A stretch of DNA of 64,000 nucleotides from Streptomyces sp. NRRL S-244 (GTDB lineage Bacteria; Actinomycetota; Actinomycetes; Streptomycetales; Streptomycetaceae): positions 62,001-126,000 of the forward strand of contig NZ_JOCX01000021.1 of assembly GCF_000717915.1 (NCBI RefSeq), written 5' to 3'. Below, in pieces: positions 27,462-36,373 of the stretch. Position numbers and translations under genes: made by a program. The notes under the pieces are model-generated. The model did no database searches. It was not told the DNA's origin and was given only the letters and a program-made list of their open reading frames with translations. The first letter of the stretch is position 1; the number at the start of each line of letters is the position of its first letter.

Positions 27462-28943
27462 TCAGTCCCGTTTGCAGATCCGGTCGAGGAGGTTGGCGGT
27501 GGCCCGCTGGACCCGTTCGTCGACGTGGCCGGGGCGGTCGAGGGCCGGGGACCAGGCGAAGGTGCCCGACGCGAAGACCAGGGCGCCGCTCGGAGCCCGG
27601 TACAGGGAGGTTTCCTGGTGGCGCTTCGCGCCCTCGCTGTCGCGGTACGGGGAGTGCGCGAGCAGGATCCGGTCCTGGTGCTCGGGGAGCTGGGTGCGCG
27701 GGAAGTACCGGTCGGCCTCGCCCGCGACCAGGCCGGGGAGCTCGTCGTTCTCGACGGCGCCGGTGGAGTCCCAGAGCCAGTGCGTGGCGTTGCGCACGAT
27801 CAGGGGCGCGGGCTCGGGGACCCGCCCCGCGTACTGGATGCCGAGCAGCTGCTGCTCCGGGCGGTCGACCTCGCGCCAGAGGCTGGGGCGGCCGGGGCCG
27901 CGGCGTTTTCGGCAGGTGAGGAGCCGGTCGTCGACCCCGGAGGGGGAGGGACCCAGCTCGACCTGCCAGTACATGGTGTTGGCGGAGAGGAAGACGAGCG
28001 AGGTGCCGTGGTCGCGGGCGCGCTCGACGGTGCGGCGCATCGGGGCCGACCAGTACTCGTCGTGGCCGGGGAAGACCAGGCCGCGGTAGCGGGTGGGGTC
28101 GACGCGGCCGGCGTGCAGATCGCGGGTGTCGGCGTAGGCGAGGTCGTAGCCGTAGCGCTCGGCCCAGCGGATGAAGTCGTAGGCGTGGCCCACGTGCAGG
28201 GGGAGGCCGGCCCCGGCGTAGGGCCGGTCGAAGGAGACGGTGATGGCCGCGTCCTGCTCGCCGAGCAGCCGGCCCGCTTCGTCCCAGGCGTGGTAGAGGC
28301 TCGCGCCGGTGTGCCCGTCCTCGGGGTAGAGGTTGTAGGCCTGCCACGTGATGTCGGGCAGCAGCAGGAGCAGATCGGCGGGGTGGTCGTCGCGGACGGT
28401 GAAGGGGATGTGGGACCGGTACCCGTCGGCGGTGGTGAGGACGGCGACGTACGCGCCGACGCTCCAGTAGGAGGGGACCTGCAGCCGCCAGGAGAGCCAC
28501 CAGTGGTGGCAGGAGACGGTGCGGTCGGCGGTGAGGGGGGCCGGCTGGACGATGCCCGAGAGCCGGGGACTGGTGGTGATCTTGGAGGCGCCGTCGCCGC
28601 CGTAGTGGCCGATGCGGTAGACGTCGACGGAGAACTGCTGGGGCGGGTCCACGGTGATGTGGAAGTCGATGGCCTCGCCGGGTGCGACGGCCCCGGTGGA
28701 GGCGAAGCCCTTGATCTGCCGGTGCACGTCGTCGGCGGTGCGCGGGCCGCCGTTGCCGCGGGCACGGGGGATCTGGCCGGGGGCGAGCGCCGGGTCCACG
28801 TACCAGGGCACGACCTGGCCGGTGTCGTCGAAGTACAGCTCGCTGCCCCGGAACCACGGCAGCGGGCCCTGGCCGAAGGGATCGGTCACCGCGTGCGCGA
28901 GCGCACCTGATTCCCAACGCCGGATCTGGTCCGCACCACCCAT
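27462..28943 (-). CDS. N,N-dimethylformamidase beta-subunit-like protein
   Basis: A 493-residue protein similar to the C-terminal domain of the N,N-dimethylformamidase large subunit. Typical segments are YRIGHYGGDGA, PLTADRTVSCHHWWLSWRLQVPSYWSVGAYVAVLTT (beta sandwich), the SFDRPYAGAG sequence, and GHDEYWSAPMRRTVERARDHGTSLVFLSANTMYWQVEL, which resembles the amidase core. No signal peptide is visible. True DMFase also needs a small subunit, which is not found here, so the substrate may be different. ATG 28941-28943 follows a strong GGGAGGGGAG site. The nearest downstream gene is purC; no metabolic link is evident. Confidence 0.85.
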   Translation of the reverse strand: MGGADQIRRWESGALAHAVTDPFGQGPLPWFRGSELYFDDTGQVVPWYVDPALAPGQIPRARGNGGPRTADDVHRQIKGFASTGAVAPGEAIDFHITVDPPQQFSVDVYRIGHYGGDGASKITTSPRLSGIVQPAPLTADRTVSCHHWWLSWRLQVPSYWSVGAYVAVLTTADGYRSHIPFTVRDDHPADLLLLLPDITWQAYNLYPEDGHTGASLYHAWDEAGRLLGEQDAAITVSFDRPYAGAGLPLHVGHAYDFIRWAERYGYDLAYADTRDLHAGRVDPTRYRGLVFPGHDEYWSAPMRRTVERARDHGTSLVFLSANTMYWQVELGPSPSGVDDRLLTCRKRRGPGRPSLWREVDRPEQQLLGIQYAGRVPEPAPLIVRNATHWLWDSTGAVENDELPGLVAGEADRYFPRTQLPEHQDRILLAHSPYRDSEGAKRHQETSLYRAPSGALVFASGTFAWSPALDRPGHVDERVQRATANLLDRICKRD

Positions 28944-29201
28944 ACCGCTCCCCTCCCTCGCTCCCCCGAACGGTCTCTGAACACTCCGACACGGCACGGT
29001 TTCAGGACATCGAACCGCTACCGGTCCCAGCACATCACATAACGCACTCATTCCGTCACCGTTCGCCACATCCGGAGGCGCGGAGTGCAGGGTTCGCCGG
29101 GACGGGCGCGGGCGCGGGCCCAGCCGCGGGTCCGGCCGCCGGCGCTGTCGCGGGCTCAGCCGCCGGTGCTGTCGCGGCCCCGGTCGCGGCCGCCGGGCCG
29201 G

Positions 29202-30827
29202 TCAGACCAGGCGGACCGGCTTCTCCGGGCGGACGCCGAGCTCCGCGAGCCAGCCACGCAGGGGCTCCGGGTCCCCGTCCTCCACCAGGCTGAGCACCCG
29301 GGGGGCCAGGTCCGCGCGCCGCTCGCCGCGGACCAGGAGGACCGGGCCGTCCAGCCAGTCCAGCCCCGGCGCGGCGTCGGCCGAGTCGACGGCCGCGGCG
29401 CACACCATCGCCGTCACGTGGTCGGCGAGCAGGTCCCGCCCGCTGCGGGGCGGCTGGAGCGGGAACAGCGGCACGGCGTCCGCCCCGCGCGCCACCGCGG
29501 CGCCCCCGCCGTCCGCGCCCGCGCCGGTGTCAGTCCCTGCGGAACGTTCCTCCCTGGCCAGGTCACCGCTGAGCCGGCCGGCCAGCGCTTCCGCGGCCGC
29601 GCACTCCCCGGCGGCGTCCGTGAGGTGGCGCAGTACCCGGTCCAGCGTCGGCCCCGGGCCCGCGGGCACGGCGAGCGCGTCCAGCGCCGCATGGATCCGG
29701 GCCGCCTCCGCACGCCATTTGCGGTCCACGACCTCCTCCGGATACGCCGCCCAGTCCACCGGCGACCAGTCCGGACCGGCCTCGGCCGGACCGCCGTGGA
29801 ACAGCCGGGCGGCGAGCAGCGAAGCCGCCTCGTCGATCACCCCGGGCCGCTCCAGCAGATCGCACGCGGGCCGCTCGCCGAGCCGCGAAGTGAAGCCCTC
29901 GGCCAGCCGGTCGCGCCGGGACAGCTCGGTCAGCGCGGAGACCACCCCGGCGTCGAGGTGCGCGGGCCAGCGGCCCATCCGCCACGCGGGCAGCGCGACC
30001 CGGGTCAGCAGCCGGTCCCAGCCCGCGTAGGCGAGGCCGACCTGCTCCTGGGCGACGATGCGCAGCCCGTAGTCCACACCCTGTGCGCGGTCCGAGGCGG
30101 CGGCCGCGACCCCGCGCTCCATCTCGGCGGCATCCGCCTGGCACAGCCTCAGCAGCAGCCGGGCCGGCCGGCCGATCCAGCCGAGGCCGGGCCTGCCGCC
30201 CACGTCCACCGCGGCGTCGAGCCCGCGTACGAAGCCCCGGGCATCGGCTATGTCCGGATGCGCGGAAGGACCCGTACCGGCGACGACCGGCGCCAGGACC
30301 GCCCGCAGTTCGGCGACCCGCATCCACCACAGGAACGGCGAGCCGATCACCAGCACGGGAGCCGCACCCGGCTCCGCCTCGCGCCCGCCCGATATGCCGC
30401 TGCGCCGGTGGGCCGCATGCGTACGGTCCTCCAGCCAGCTGTCGCAGTCCGGCGTCAGGGCTATCGCCGAGGGCGCCGGCACGTCCATCCGGTCGGCCAG
30501 GTCCCGCACCATCCGGTACAGGTCGGGCGCGGCGGACTCCGGCAGCGGCACCGTCGGCGTCACGGCCGGGCTCGCCCGCAGCACCACCGCGGCGAACACC
30601 CCGCCGACGAGCAGCACCAGTACGGCGAGCACGCACACGACGAGCGTCACCGCGGGCCAGGGGTCACCGGCCAGCCGGCCCGTCATCCGGGCGCTCAGCA
30701 GCACCACCGCGAGGGCGGCGGGCAGCACCCCGAGGGCCAGGGCCCGGCTGCGCACGCGCAGCACGGCCAGGGCCCGGGAACGCGCGGACGGCGCGCCCCC
30801 TTCCACGATCGAACCGGTTCCGGACAC
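29202..30827 (-). CDS. Membrane protein with degenerate M48-peptidase-like domain
   Basis: A 541-residue protein with two N-terminal membrane segments (about 30-47 and 58-85) followed by a soluble region. Its arrangement recalls M48 zinc peptidases of the HtpX type: two membrane helices, then about 90 residues, then ELRAVLA (173-179). In active M48 enzymes the next residues are HExxH, but here they read PVVAG (180-184), so the zinc site is missing. Later parts include AEMERGVAAAASDRAQGVDYGLRIV and a region up to a C-terminal LVRGERRADLAPRVLSLVE. A non-catalytic role is likely; similarity to M48 is inferred from layout and a short motif. The start is supported by position ahead of a basic N-terminus. 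Confidence 0.75.
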   Translation of the reverse strand: MSGTGSIVEGGAPSARSRALAVLRVRSRALALGVLPAALAVVLLSARMTGRLAGDPWPAVTLVVCVLAVLVLLVGGVFAAVVLRASPAVTPTVPLPESAAPDLYRMVRDLADRMDVPAPSAIALTPDCDSWLEDRTHAAHRRSGISGGREAEPGAAPVLVIGSPFLWWMRVAELRAVLAPVVAGTGPSAHPDIADARGFVRGLDAAVDVGGRPGLGWIGRPARLLLRLCQADAAEMERGVAAAASDRAQGVDYGLRIVAQEQVGLAYAGWDRLLTRVALPAWRMGRWPAHLDAGVVSALTELSRRDRLAEGFTSRLGERPACDLLERPGVIDEAASLLAARLFHGGPAEAGPDWSPVDWAAYPEEVVDRKWRAEAARIHAALDALAVPAGPGPTLDRVLRHLTDAAGECAAAEALAGRLSGDLAREERSAGTDTGAGADGGGAAVARGADAVPLFPLQPPRSGRDLLADHVTAMVCAAAVDSADAAPGLDWLDGPVLLVRGERRADLAPRVLSLVEDGDPEPLRGWLAELGVRPEKPVRLV

Positions 30828-31126
30828 GGCCGGACCTCACCCCCTCTGCCCTGCGGCGGTTTTGCTCACTCCCCCACTGTGACACCCGCCACTGACATCG
30901 CAATGCCGGTGGGCCAAGTGCCGGAATGCTTGGCATCGCACCCTAGTTGGGGAGCGAGCGGCAGTCAGCCGGACCGGGCGACCATCACCCGATGGAATGG
31001 CTTTGGGTAAAGGTGGCTGCGTTCGAACGGGGCCGGATGCACTCGCACGCGGACACGCGCGCGGGCCCGGTGCGCACCTGAGTGCGTACCGGGCCCGCGG
31101 GCCGGTTGCCTTGCCGCTCGGCCTGC

Positions 31127-32380
31127 TCAGCGGCCTTCGGCCGCCTTGGCGGCGATGTCCGTACGGTGCTGCGAGCCGTCCAGCCGGATCCGCGCGACGG
31201 CCTTATACGCCTTCTCGCGGGCCTGTGCGAGATCGGAACCGGTCGCCGTCACCGACAGCACGCGGCCGCCCGCGCTGACGACCGCCTCGCCCTCGCGGCG
31301 GGTCCCGGCGTGCAGGACGTACGTGTCGGGACCGTCCTCGGCGGCCACCTCGGCCAGGCCCTCGATCGGGTCCCCGGTGCGCGGGGTCTCCGGGTAGTTG
31401 TGGGAGGCGATGACCACGGTGACGGCCGCGTCCGCGCTCCAGCGCAGCGGCGGCTCGGTGTCCAGGGTGCCGTTGGCGGCGTGCAGCAGCACGCCCGCGA
31501 GCGGGGTGCGCAGCCGGGCCAGGACCACCTGGGTCTCGGGGTCGCCGAAGCGGGCGTTGAACTCGATGACGCGGACGCCGCGCGAGGTGATGGCGAGGCC
31601 GGCGTACAGCAGCCCGGAGAAGGGGGTGCCGCGGTGGCGCAGCTCGTCCACGGTCGGCTGGAGGACGGTCTCCATGACCTCGTCGACCAGCTTCGGGTCG
31701 GCCCAGGGCAGTGGCGAGTACGCGCCCATGCCGCCGGTGTTGGGGCCCTCGTCGCCGTCGAGCGCGCGCTTGAAGTCCTGCGCGGGCTGGAGCGGCAGCA
31801 CGGTGACGCCGTCGGTGATGGCGAAGAGGGAGACCTCGGGGCCGTCGAGGTACTCCTCGATGACGACGCGGTCGCAGCCGAGCGCGTGCGCGCGGGCGGC
31901 GGCCCGGTCCTCGGTGACCACGACGCCCTTGCCGGCGGCGAGGCCGTCGTCCTTGACGACGTACGGGGCGCCGAAGGCGTCGAGGGCCGTGTCCACCTCC
32001 TCCGGGGTGGTGCACACGTAGCTGCGGGCGGTCGGGACGTCGGCCGCGGCCATCACGTCCTTGGCGAACGCCTTGGAGCCCTCCAGCTGCGCCGCTTCCG
32101 CGGACGGGCCGAAGACGGGGATGCCGGCGGCGCGGACGGCGTCGGAGACGCCGGCGACCAGGGGCGCCTCCGGGCCGACGACGACCAGGTCGGCTTCGAG
32201 TTCGGTGGCGAGGCGGGCCACGGCCGCGCCGTCGAGGGCGTCGACCGGGCGCAGCTCCGCCACCTCGGCGATGCCGGCATTGCCGGGAGCGCAGTACAGC
32301 GCGTTGACGTCGGGGTCGAGGGACAGAGAGCGGCACAGGGCATGTTCGCGGGCGCCGCCGCCGATGACGAGGACCTTCAC
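31127..32380 (-). CDS. purD: Phosphoribosylamine-glycine ligase
   Basis: A 417-residue GAR synthetase of the ATP-grasp superfamily; it joins phosphoribosylamine and glycine. The N-domain starts MKVLVIGGGAREHALCRSL. The ATP-grasp core has APYVVKDDGLAAGKGVVV, the GDEGPNTGGMGAYSP signature and VIEFNARFGDPETQ for metal binding. Length is typical. It lies 60 bases downstream of the dnaX stop on the same strand and could be cotranscribed with it. With purC, F, L, M, Q and S it completes much of IMP synthesis within this window. Confidence 0.98.
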   Translation of the reverse strand: MKVLVIGGGAREHALCRSLSLDPDVNALYCAPGNAGIAEVAELRPVDALDGAAVARLATELEADLVVVGPEAPLVAGVSDAVRAAGIPVFGPSAEAAQLEGSKAFAKDVMAAADVPTARSYVCTTPEEVDTALDAFGAPYVVKDDGLAAGKGVVVTEDRAAARAHALGCDRVVIEEYLDGPEVSLFAITDGVTVLPLQPAQDFKRALDGDEGPNTGGMGAYSPLPWADPKLVDEVMETVLQPTVDELRHRGTPFSGLLYAGLAITSRGVRVIEFNARFGDPETQVVLARLRTPLAGVLLHAANGTLDTEPPLRWSADAAVTVVIASHNYPETPRTGDPIEGLAEVAAEDGPDTYVLHAGTRREGEAVVSAGGRVLSVTATGSDLAQAREKAYKAVARIRLDGSQHRTDIAAKAAEGR

Positions 32381-32440
32381 GCCATGCAGCCTAGCCCGCG
32401 CGGCGCGATGCCCTTCGTGCGGCCACCCAATGAGACGGCC

Positions 32441-34717
32441 CTACTCGTTTGTGTATTCCTCTATGACGGTGGCTCCGAGCTCGCGCACGATGAGGTCGTG
32501 TCCGGTCAGGGCGCTGTCGACCAGGTCCGGATCGTCCTCTTCCGGTACGTCGTCCTCGGGCGCGACCGGCGGCGGTGCCTGCCGTACGGGGGGCTGCGGC
32601 CCGGAACCGCCCTGCTGGGCCGGGGGCTGCGGCGGCTGGTACGGCTGCTGCTGCGGGGCGGGACCCGGCTGCTGGGCGGGGGCCGGCGCGGCGGGCGGCG
32701 GGTTGTAGGCGGGGGCGGCCGGGGCGGAGTACGAGGACGGGGCCGAGGCGGCTGCGGGCTGGCCGCCGCCCCCGCCCACCACGGCGTCGATCTTCCAGTT
32801 GACCTGGAACTGCTCGGCGAGGACCGCCTTGAGCACGTCCTCGCTGCCGCTGCTCGCGAAGTTGTCGCGGGCTCCGGGGTTGGGGAAGCCCAGCTGGAGC
32901 GTCGTCCCGTCGAAGCCGGTGACCTGGGCGTTCTGGCTGAGCAGGATCCAGGTGAAGCGGCGGCGGTTCTTGACGGCCTCGAGGATGCCGGGCCACATCG
33001 CCTGGACCTGCCCGGCGCCGGCGGCCATGCCGGGCGAGGGGGCGGCGGCGGGAGCGGCTGCGGCCGGGGCCGCGGGGGCCGGGGCGGCCGGAGCCGGGGC
33101 AGCGGCCGCGGGCTGGCCCGAACCGGGCGCGGCGGCGCTCGGCCAGGCACCGGCGGCGGGTGCGGAGGCGGAGGCGGGGGTGGGGGCTGGGGCGGCCGAA
33201 GCGGGGGCAGCGGCTCCGGGCCAGGCGCCGGGAGCGGCTCCGCCGCCGGGCTGCGCGGCCCCGGGCCACGCCCCGGGCGCGGCGGCGGGGGCCTGCGCGG
33301 GAGCGGGGGCCGGAGTCGGAGTCGGAGCGGGGGCCGGAGTCGGAGCGGGGGCCTGGACCGGAGCCGGGGCCGGAGCGGCCGCGGGAGCCGGCTCGGGAGC
33401 CCGTACGGCGGCAGCGGCGGCCCGCGCGGCGGCGACGGCCTCGCCGGGGCCGGCCGGGGCCATGCCGTGGGCCTCGGGCCCGGGCACGTAGCCCATGGCG
33501 GGCCCGCCGGCCGGGGCGCCGGCCATGCCCGCGGCACCGGCACCGGCACCGGCGGTGAACCCGCTCCGCTCCAGCCGGTCGAGCCGGGCCTGGAAGGACC
33601 GCTCGTCGTCGAAGGCGGCGGGCAGCAGCACCCGGGCGCAGATCAGCTCCAGCTGGAGCCGCGGCGAGGTCGCCCCGCGCATCTCGGTGAGCCCGGTGTT
33701 GACCAGGTCGGCGGCGCGGCTCAGCTCGGCGGCCCCGAACACCGACGCCTGGGCCTGCATCCGCTCGACGACATCGGCGGGGGCGTCGATGAGCCCCTTC
33801 TCCCCGGCGTCGGGCACGGCGGCCAGGATCACCAGGTCCCGCAGCCGCTCCAGCAGGTCGGCGACGAACCGGCGCGGGTCGTTGCCGCCCTCGACCACCC
33901 GGTCGACGACCTCGAAGGCGGCCGCCCCGTCCCCGGCGGCGAAGGCGTCGACGACGGAGTCGAGCAGCGACCCGTCGGTGTACCCGAGCAGAGAGGTGGC
34001 CATGGCATACGTCACACCCTCCTCACCGGCACCGGCGAGGAGCTGGTCCATGACGGACATGGAGTCACGCACGGATCCGGCGCCGGCCCGCACGACGAGC
34101 GGCAGCACGCCGTCCTCGACCTTGGCCCCCTCGCGCCCGCAGACCTCGCCCAGGTATTCGCGCAGCGTCCCGGGCGGCACGAGCCGGAACGGATAGTGGT
34201 GCGTACGGGACCGGATCGTCCCGATGACCTTCTCGGGCTCGGTCGTCGCGAAAATGAACTTGAGGTGCTCCGGCGGCTCCTCGACCACCTTCAGCAGGGC
34301 GTTGAAGCCCGCCGAGGTGACCATGTGGGCCTCGTCGATGATGTAGATCTTGTACCGGCTGGAGGCGGGCCCGAAGAAGGCCTTCTCCCGCAGGTCACGG
34401 GCGTCGTCCACGCCACCGTGCGAGGCGGCGTCGATCTCGATGACGTCGATCGATCCCGGCCCGTTGCGCGCCAGGTCCTTGCAGGACTGGCACTCGCCGC
34501 AGGGCTCGGGAGTGGGACCCTGCTCACAGTTCAGGCACCGCGCCAGGATGCGCGCACTGGTGGTCTTGCCACAGCCTCGTGGCCCACTGAACAGGTACGC
34601 GTGATTGACCCGGTTGTTCCGCAGGGCCTGCATCAGGGGGACAGTGACATGCTCCTGCCCGATGACCTCGGCGAACGACTCGGGGCGGTAGCGGCGGTAC
34701 AGCGCAAGGGACGACAC
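32441..34717 (-). CDS. dnaX: DNA polymerase III subunit gamma/tau
   Basis: A 758-residue clamp-loader ATPase. Features are RPESFAEVIGQEHV, Walker A GPRGCGKTTSARILARCLNCE, a four-Cys zinc module (CLNCEQGPTPEPCGECQSC), IIDEAHMVT and the SRC-like TIRSRTHHYPF. The ATPase region ends near 370 and is followed by a very long low-complexity Ala/Pro/Gly linker (about 390-590), then a tau-type region (WPGILEAVKNRRRFTWILLSQNAQVTGFDGTTLQLGF) and a Pro/Gln-rich tail. I see no obvious A-rich frameshift site for a separate gamma form. GTG 34715-34717 gives the usual N-terminus SSLALYRRYRPE. The SRP RNA gene lies just upstream. Confidence 0.97.
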   Translation of the reverse strand: MSSLALYRRYRPESFAEVIGQEHVTVPLMQALRNNRVNHAYLFSGPRGCGKTTSARILARCLNCEQGPTPEPCGECQSCKDLARNGPGSIDVIEIDAASHGGVDDARDLREKAFFGPASSRYKIYIIDEAHMVTSAGFNALLKVVEEPPEHLKFIFATTEPEKVIGTIRSRTHHYPFRLVPPGTLREYLGEVCGREGAKVEDGVLPLVVRAGAGSVRDSMSVMDQLLAGAGEEGVTYAMATSLLGYTDGSLLDSVVDAFAAGDGAAAFEVVDRVVEGGNDPRRFVADLLERLRDLVILAAVPDAGEKGLIDAPADVVERMQAQASVFGAAELSRAADLVNTGLTEMRGATSPRLQLELICARVLLPAAFDDERSFQARLDRLERSGFTAGAGAGAAGMAGAPAGGPAMGYVPGPEAHGMAPAGPGEAVAAARAAAAAVRAPEPAPAAAPAPAPVQAPAPTPAPAPTPTPAPAPAQAPAAAPGAWPGAAQPGGGAAPGAWPGAAAPASAAPAPTPASASAPAAGAWPSAAAPGSGQPAAAAPAPAAPAPAAPAAAAPAAAPSPGMAAGAGQVQAMWPGILEAVKNRRRFTWILLSQNAQVTGFDGTTLQLGFPNPGARDNFASSGSEDVLKAVLAEQFQVNWKIDAVVGGGGGQPAAASAPSSYSAPAAPAYNPPPAAPAPAQQPGPAPQQQPYQPPQPPAQQGGSGPQPPVRQAPPPVAPEDDVPEEDDPDLVDSALTGHDLIVRELGATVIEEYTNE

Positions 34718-34792
34718 GTCTACGAGGTTATCCGGGCCCACCGACAAAGACGTCCCGCCGACGGCCCCGCAGGCCGCCCCGGAACGCAAAGC

Positions 34793-34878
34793 GCCCCCCA
34801 CGCACCCGCCAGAGCCCACTTACCCTTGCTGCCTTCCGGCCCTGGGGGAGTTGGGTGAGATAGCGCCACGTGAGGGGC
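34793..34878 (-). ncRNA. ffs: Signal recognition particle RNA (4.5S type)
   Basis: An 86-base minus-strand RNA. The outer stem pairs GCCCCTCACG with CGTGGGGGGC. The apical part carries the conserved SRP54/Ffh-binding loop (GGCCGGAAGGCAGCAAGG). It lies directly upstream of dnaX, a common actinobacterial arrangement, and is a short SRP RNA without Alu domain. It works with Ffh in co-translational targeting. Confidence 0.93.
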
Positions 34879-35013
34879 TGGGCCCCACCCTAGCGGATGA
34901 AAGCCCCCGGAATCGACCCTGCCCCCGCCCCGGATCCGACCGGCCGACCGCCCGGATCCTCCACCGGCGATCACGTTCGCGAGCACCCCTCAACGTCTTG
35001 TATTGTTTGCCGC

Positions 35014-35098
35014 GGAGGATTCGCCTAGTGGCCTAGGGCGCACGCTTGGAAAGCGTGTTGGGGGCAACCCCTCACGAGTTCGAATCTCGTATCCTCCG
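35014..35098 (+). tRNA. tRNA-Ser (GGA)
   Basis: An 85-base class II tRNA with long variable arm. The acceptor stem GGAGGAT pairs with ATCCTCC, discriminator G. The anticodon GGA lies in stem ACGCT/AGCGT. It marks the edge between core genes and the accessory block to the right; I see no second copy of its 3' end in the window. Confidence 0.97.
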
Positions 35099-35117
35099 CA
35101 CTCGCCCGCCAGGGCAA

Positions 35118-35154
35118 ACGAAGGACCCGACCGCTCAGCGGCCGGGTCCTTCGT
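35118..35154 (+). terminator. Terminator after tRNA-Ser
   Basis: A 12-base-pair stem ACGAAGGACCCG with its complement, enclosing a second small stem CCGCT/AGCGG. Confidence 0.85.
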
Positions 35155-35350
35155 CGTTCCGTGATCGCAGTCCCGGGGTGGCTGCTGCGGCGGACCGCTC
35201 GACGTGTGTGATCCACGTCGCACGCCGCCTCCCGCGTCATCACGGCCGGAACATGACCCGGCCGCCGGACGCCCTCGGACTCACGTGATCATTCCGCGCA
35301 CGCGTGTCGGAGCCCCGGGCCGGCGGCCCGGGGCTCCTGCACCGTTCGGG

Positions 35351-36187
35351 TCAGCGAAGTTCGAGCGTGCAGCACTTGACGCTGCCGCCGGCCTTGAGGA
35401 GTTCGGTGAGGTCGACTCCGATCGGCTCGAATCCGCGTTCCCTCAGGCGCTGCTTGAGGTGCACGGCGGCGTCCGGGAGAAGGACGTGGCGGCCGTCGGA
35501 CAGCGCATTGAGGCCGAAGACCTCGGCGTCCTCGGCCGTCGCGAGGATGGCGTCGGGGAACAGCTCGCGCAGGACGCTCCGGCTGCCAGGGGTGAACGCC
35601 TCGGGGTAGTACATGATCTCGGTGTCGGAGAGCACGGCCAGTGCCGTGTCCAGGTGGTAGAAATCGGGGTTCACCAGCGTCAGCCCGATCACCGGAAGCC
35701 CGAAGAACTCCTGGGCCTCGGCGTGCGAGCGGGGGTCGGTCCGGAAGCCGGTGCCGGCCAGCACCATGCGCCCGACCAGCAGGTAGTCGCCTTCACCTTC
35801 GTTGATGTGTTCGGGCCAGTGGACGTCGCCGTAGCCGTGCTCAACGAACCAGGACAGGTATGCCGGGCCTTCCGCGGTGCGCTCCACGTGCCGGAACCTG
35901 GCCCCGAGCACGCGGCCGTCGATCACGGTTGCACCGTTCGCCGCGAACACCATGTCGGGGAGACCGGGAAGCGGATCGATCACCTCGACGGTGTGGCCCA
36001 GGCTCTCGTAGAGGTTCTTGAGTTCCGACCACTGGGCGAGGGCGAGCGAACCGTCCACCGGCTTGGCCGGGTCCATCCACGGGTTGATCGAGTACGTCAC
36101 GTGGAAATGCTGGGGCGGGCACATCAGGAAGCGCCGGGGGGTGGCCGTCCGGGTCTGAGGCGTGTCGGTGGTCGGCAAAGGGGTCAT
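35351..36187 (-). CDS. Dimethylargininase / amidinohydrolase family protein
   Basis: A 278-residue member of the amidinotransferase-fold hydrolases (DDAH, arginine deiminase-like). Typical are FLMCPPQHFHVTYSINPWMDP at the N-terminus, LPDMVFAANGATVIDGRVLGARF in the first blade, the HLDTALAVLSDTEIMYYPEAF segment with the catalytic His and Asp, and the C-terminal catalytic Cys in GGSVKCCTLELR. DDAH hydrolyses methylated arginine to citrulline, but close relatives act on arginine or other guanidines. It follows the ATP-grasp gene on the same strand by 186 bases and may belong to the biosynthetic cluster, for example by providing or trimming a guanidino amino acid; it may also be a core gene at the boundary. 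Confidence 0.9.
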   Translation of the reverse strand: MTPLPTTDTPQTRTATPRRFLMCPPQHFHVTYSINPWMDPAKPVDGSLALAQWSELKNLYESLGHTVEVIDPLPGLPDMVFAANGATVIDGRVLGARFRHVERTAEGPAYLSWFVEHGYGDVHWPEHINEGEGDYLLVGRMVLAGTGFRTDPRSHAEAQEFFGLPVIGLTLVNPDFYHLDTALAVLSDTEIMYYPEAFTPGSRSVLRELFPDAILATAEDAEVFGLNALSDGRHVLLPDAAVHLKQRLRERGFEPIGVDLTELLKAGGSVKCCTLELR

Positions 36188-36373
36188 CTCGCTCTTCGAA
36201 GTGGCGCGCCGGGCGCAGGGGCGCTGCTCCGCGGCAGGTGAGTGGGGTGCAGGGGGCGGAGAGACGCGGCCGGTCCGAGCTCCTTGCCGGAGAGGACGTG
36301 GTGCCCACTCGTCCGACGGCGAACCAGGCGGCGGCGGTCAGGGCCGCCGCCTCGTCCGGAGGGCGCGCGGTCG

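Noticed and set aside
31082..34858. A 1258-codon plus-strand frame opposite purD and dnaX.
   Set aside because: Shadow of two well-conserved genes; no recognisable protein.
35014..35098. tRNA-Ser as a confirmed attachment site.
   Set aside because: No repeat of its 3' end and no integrase gene are visible in the window.
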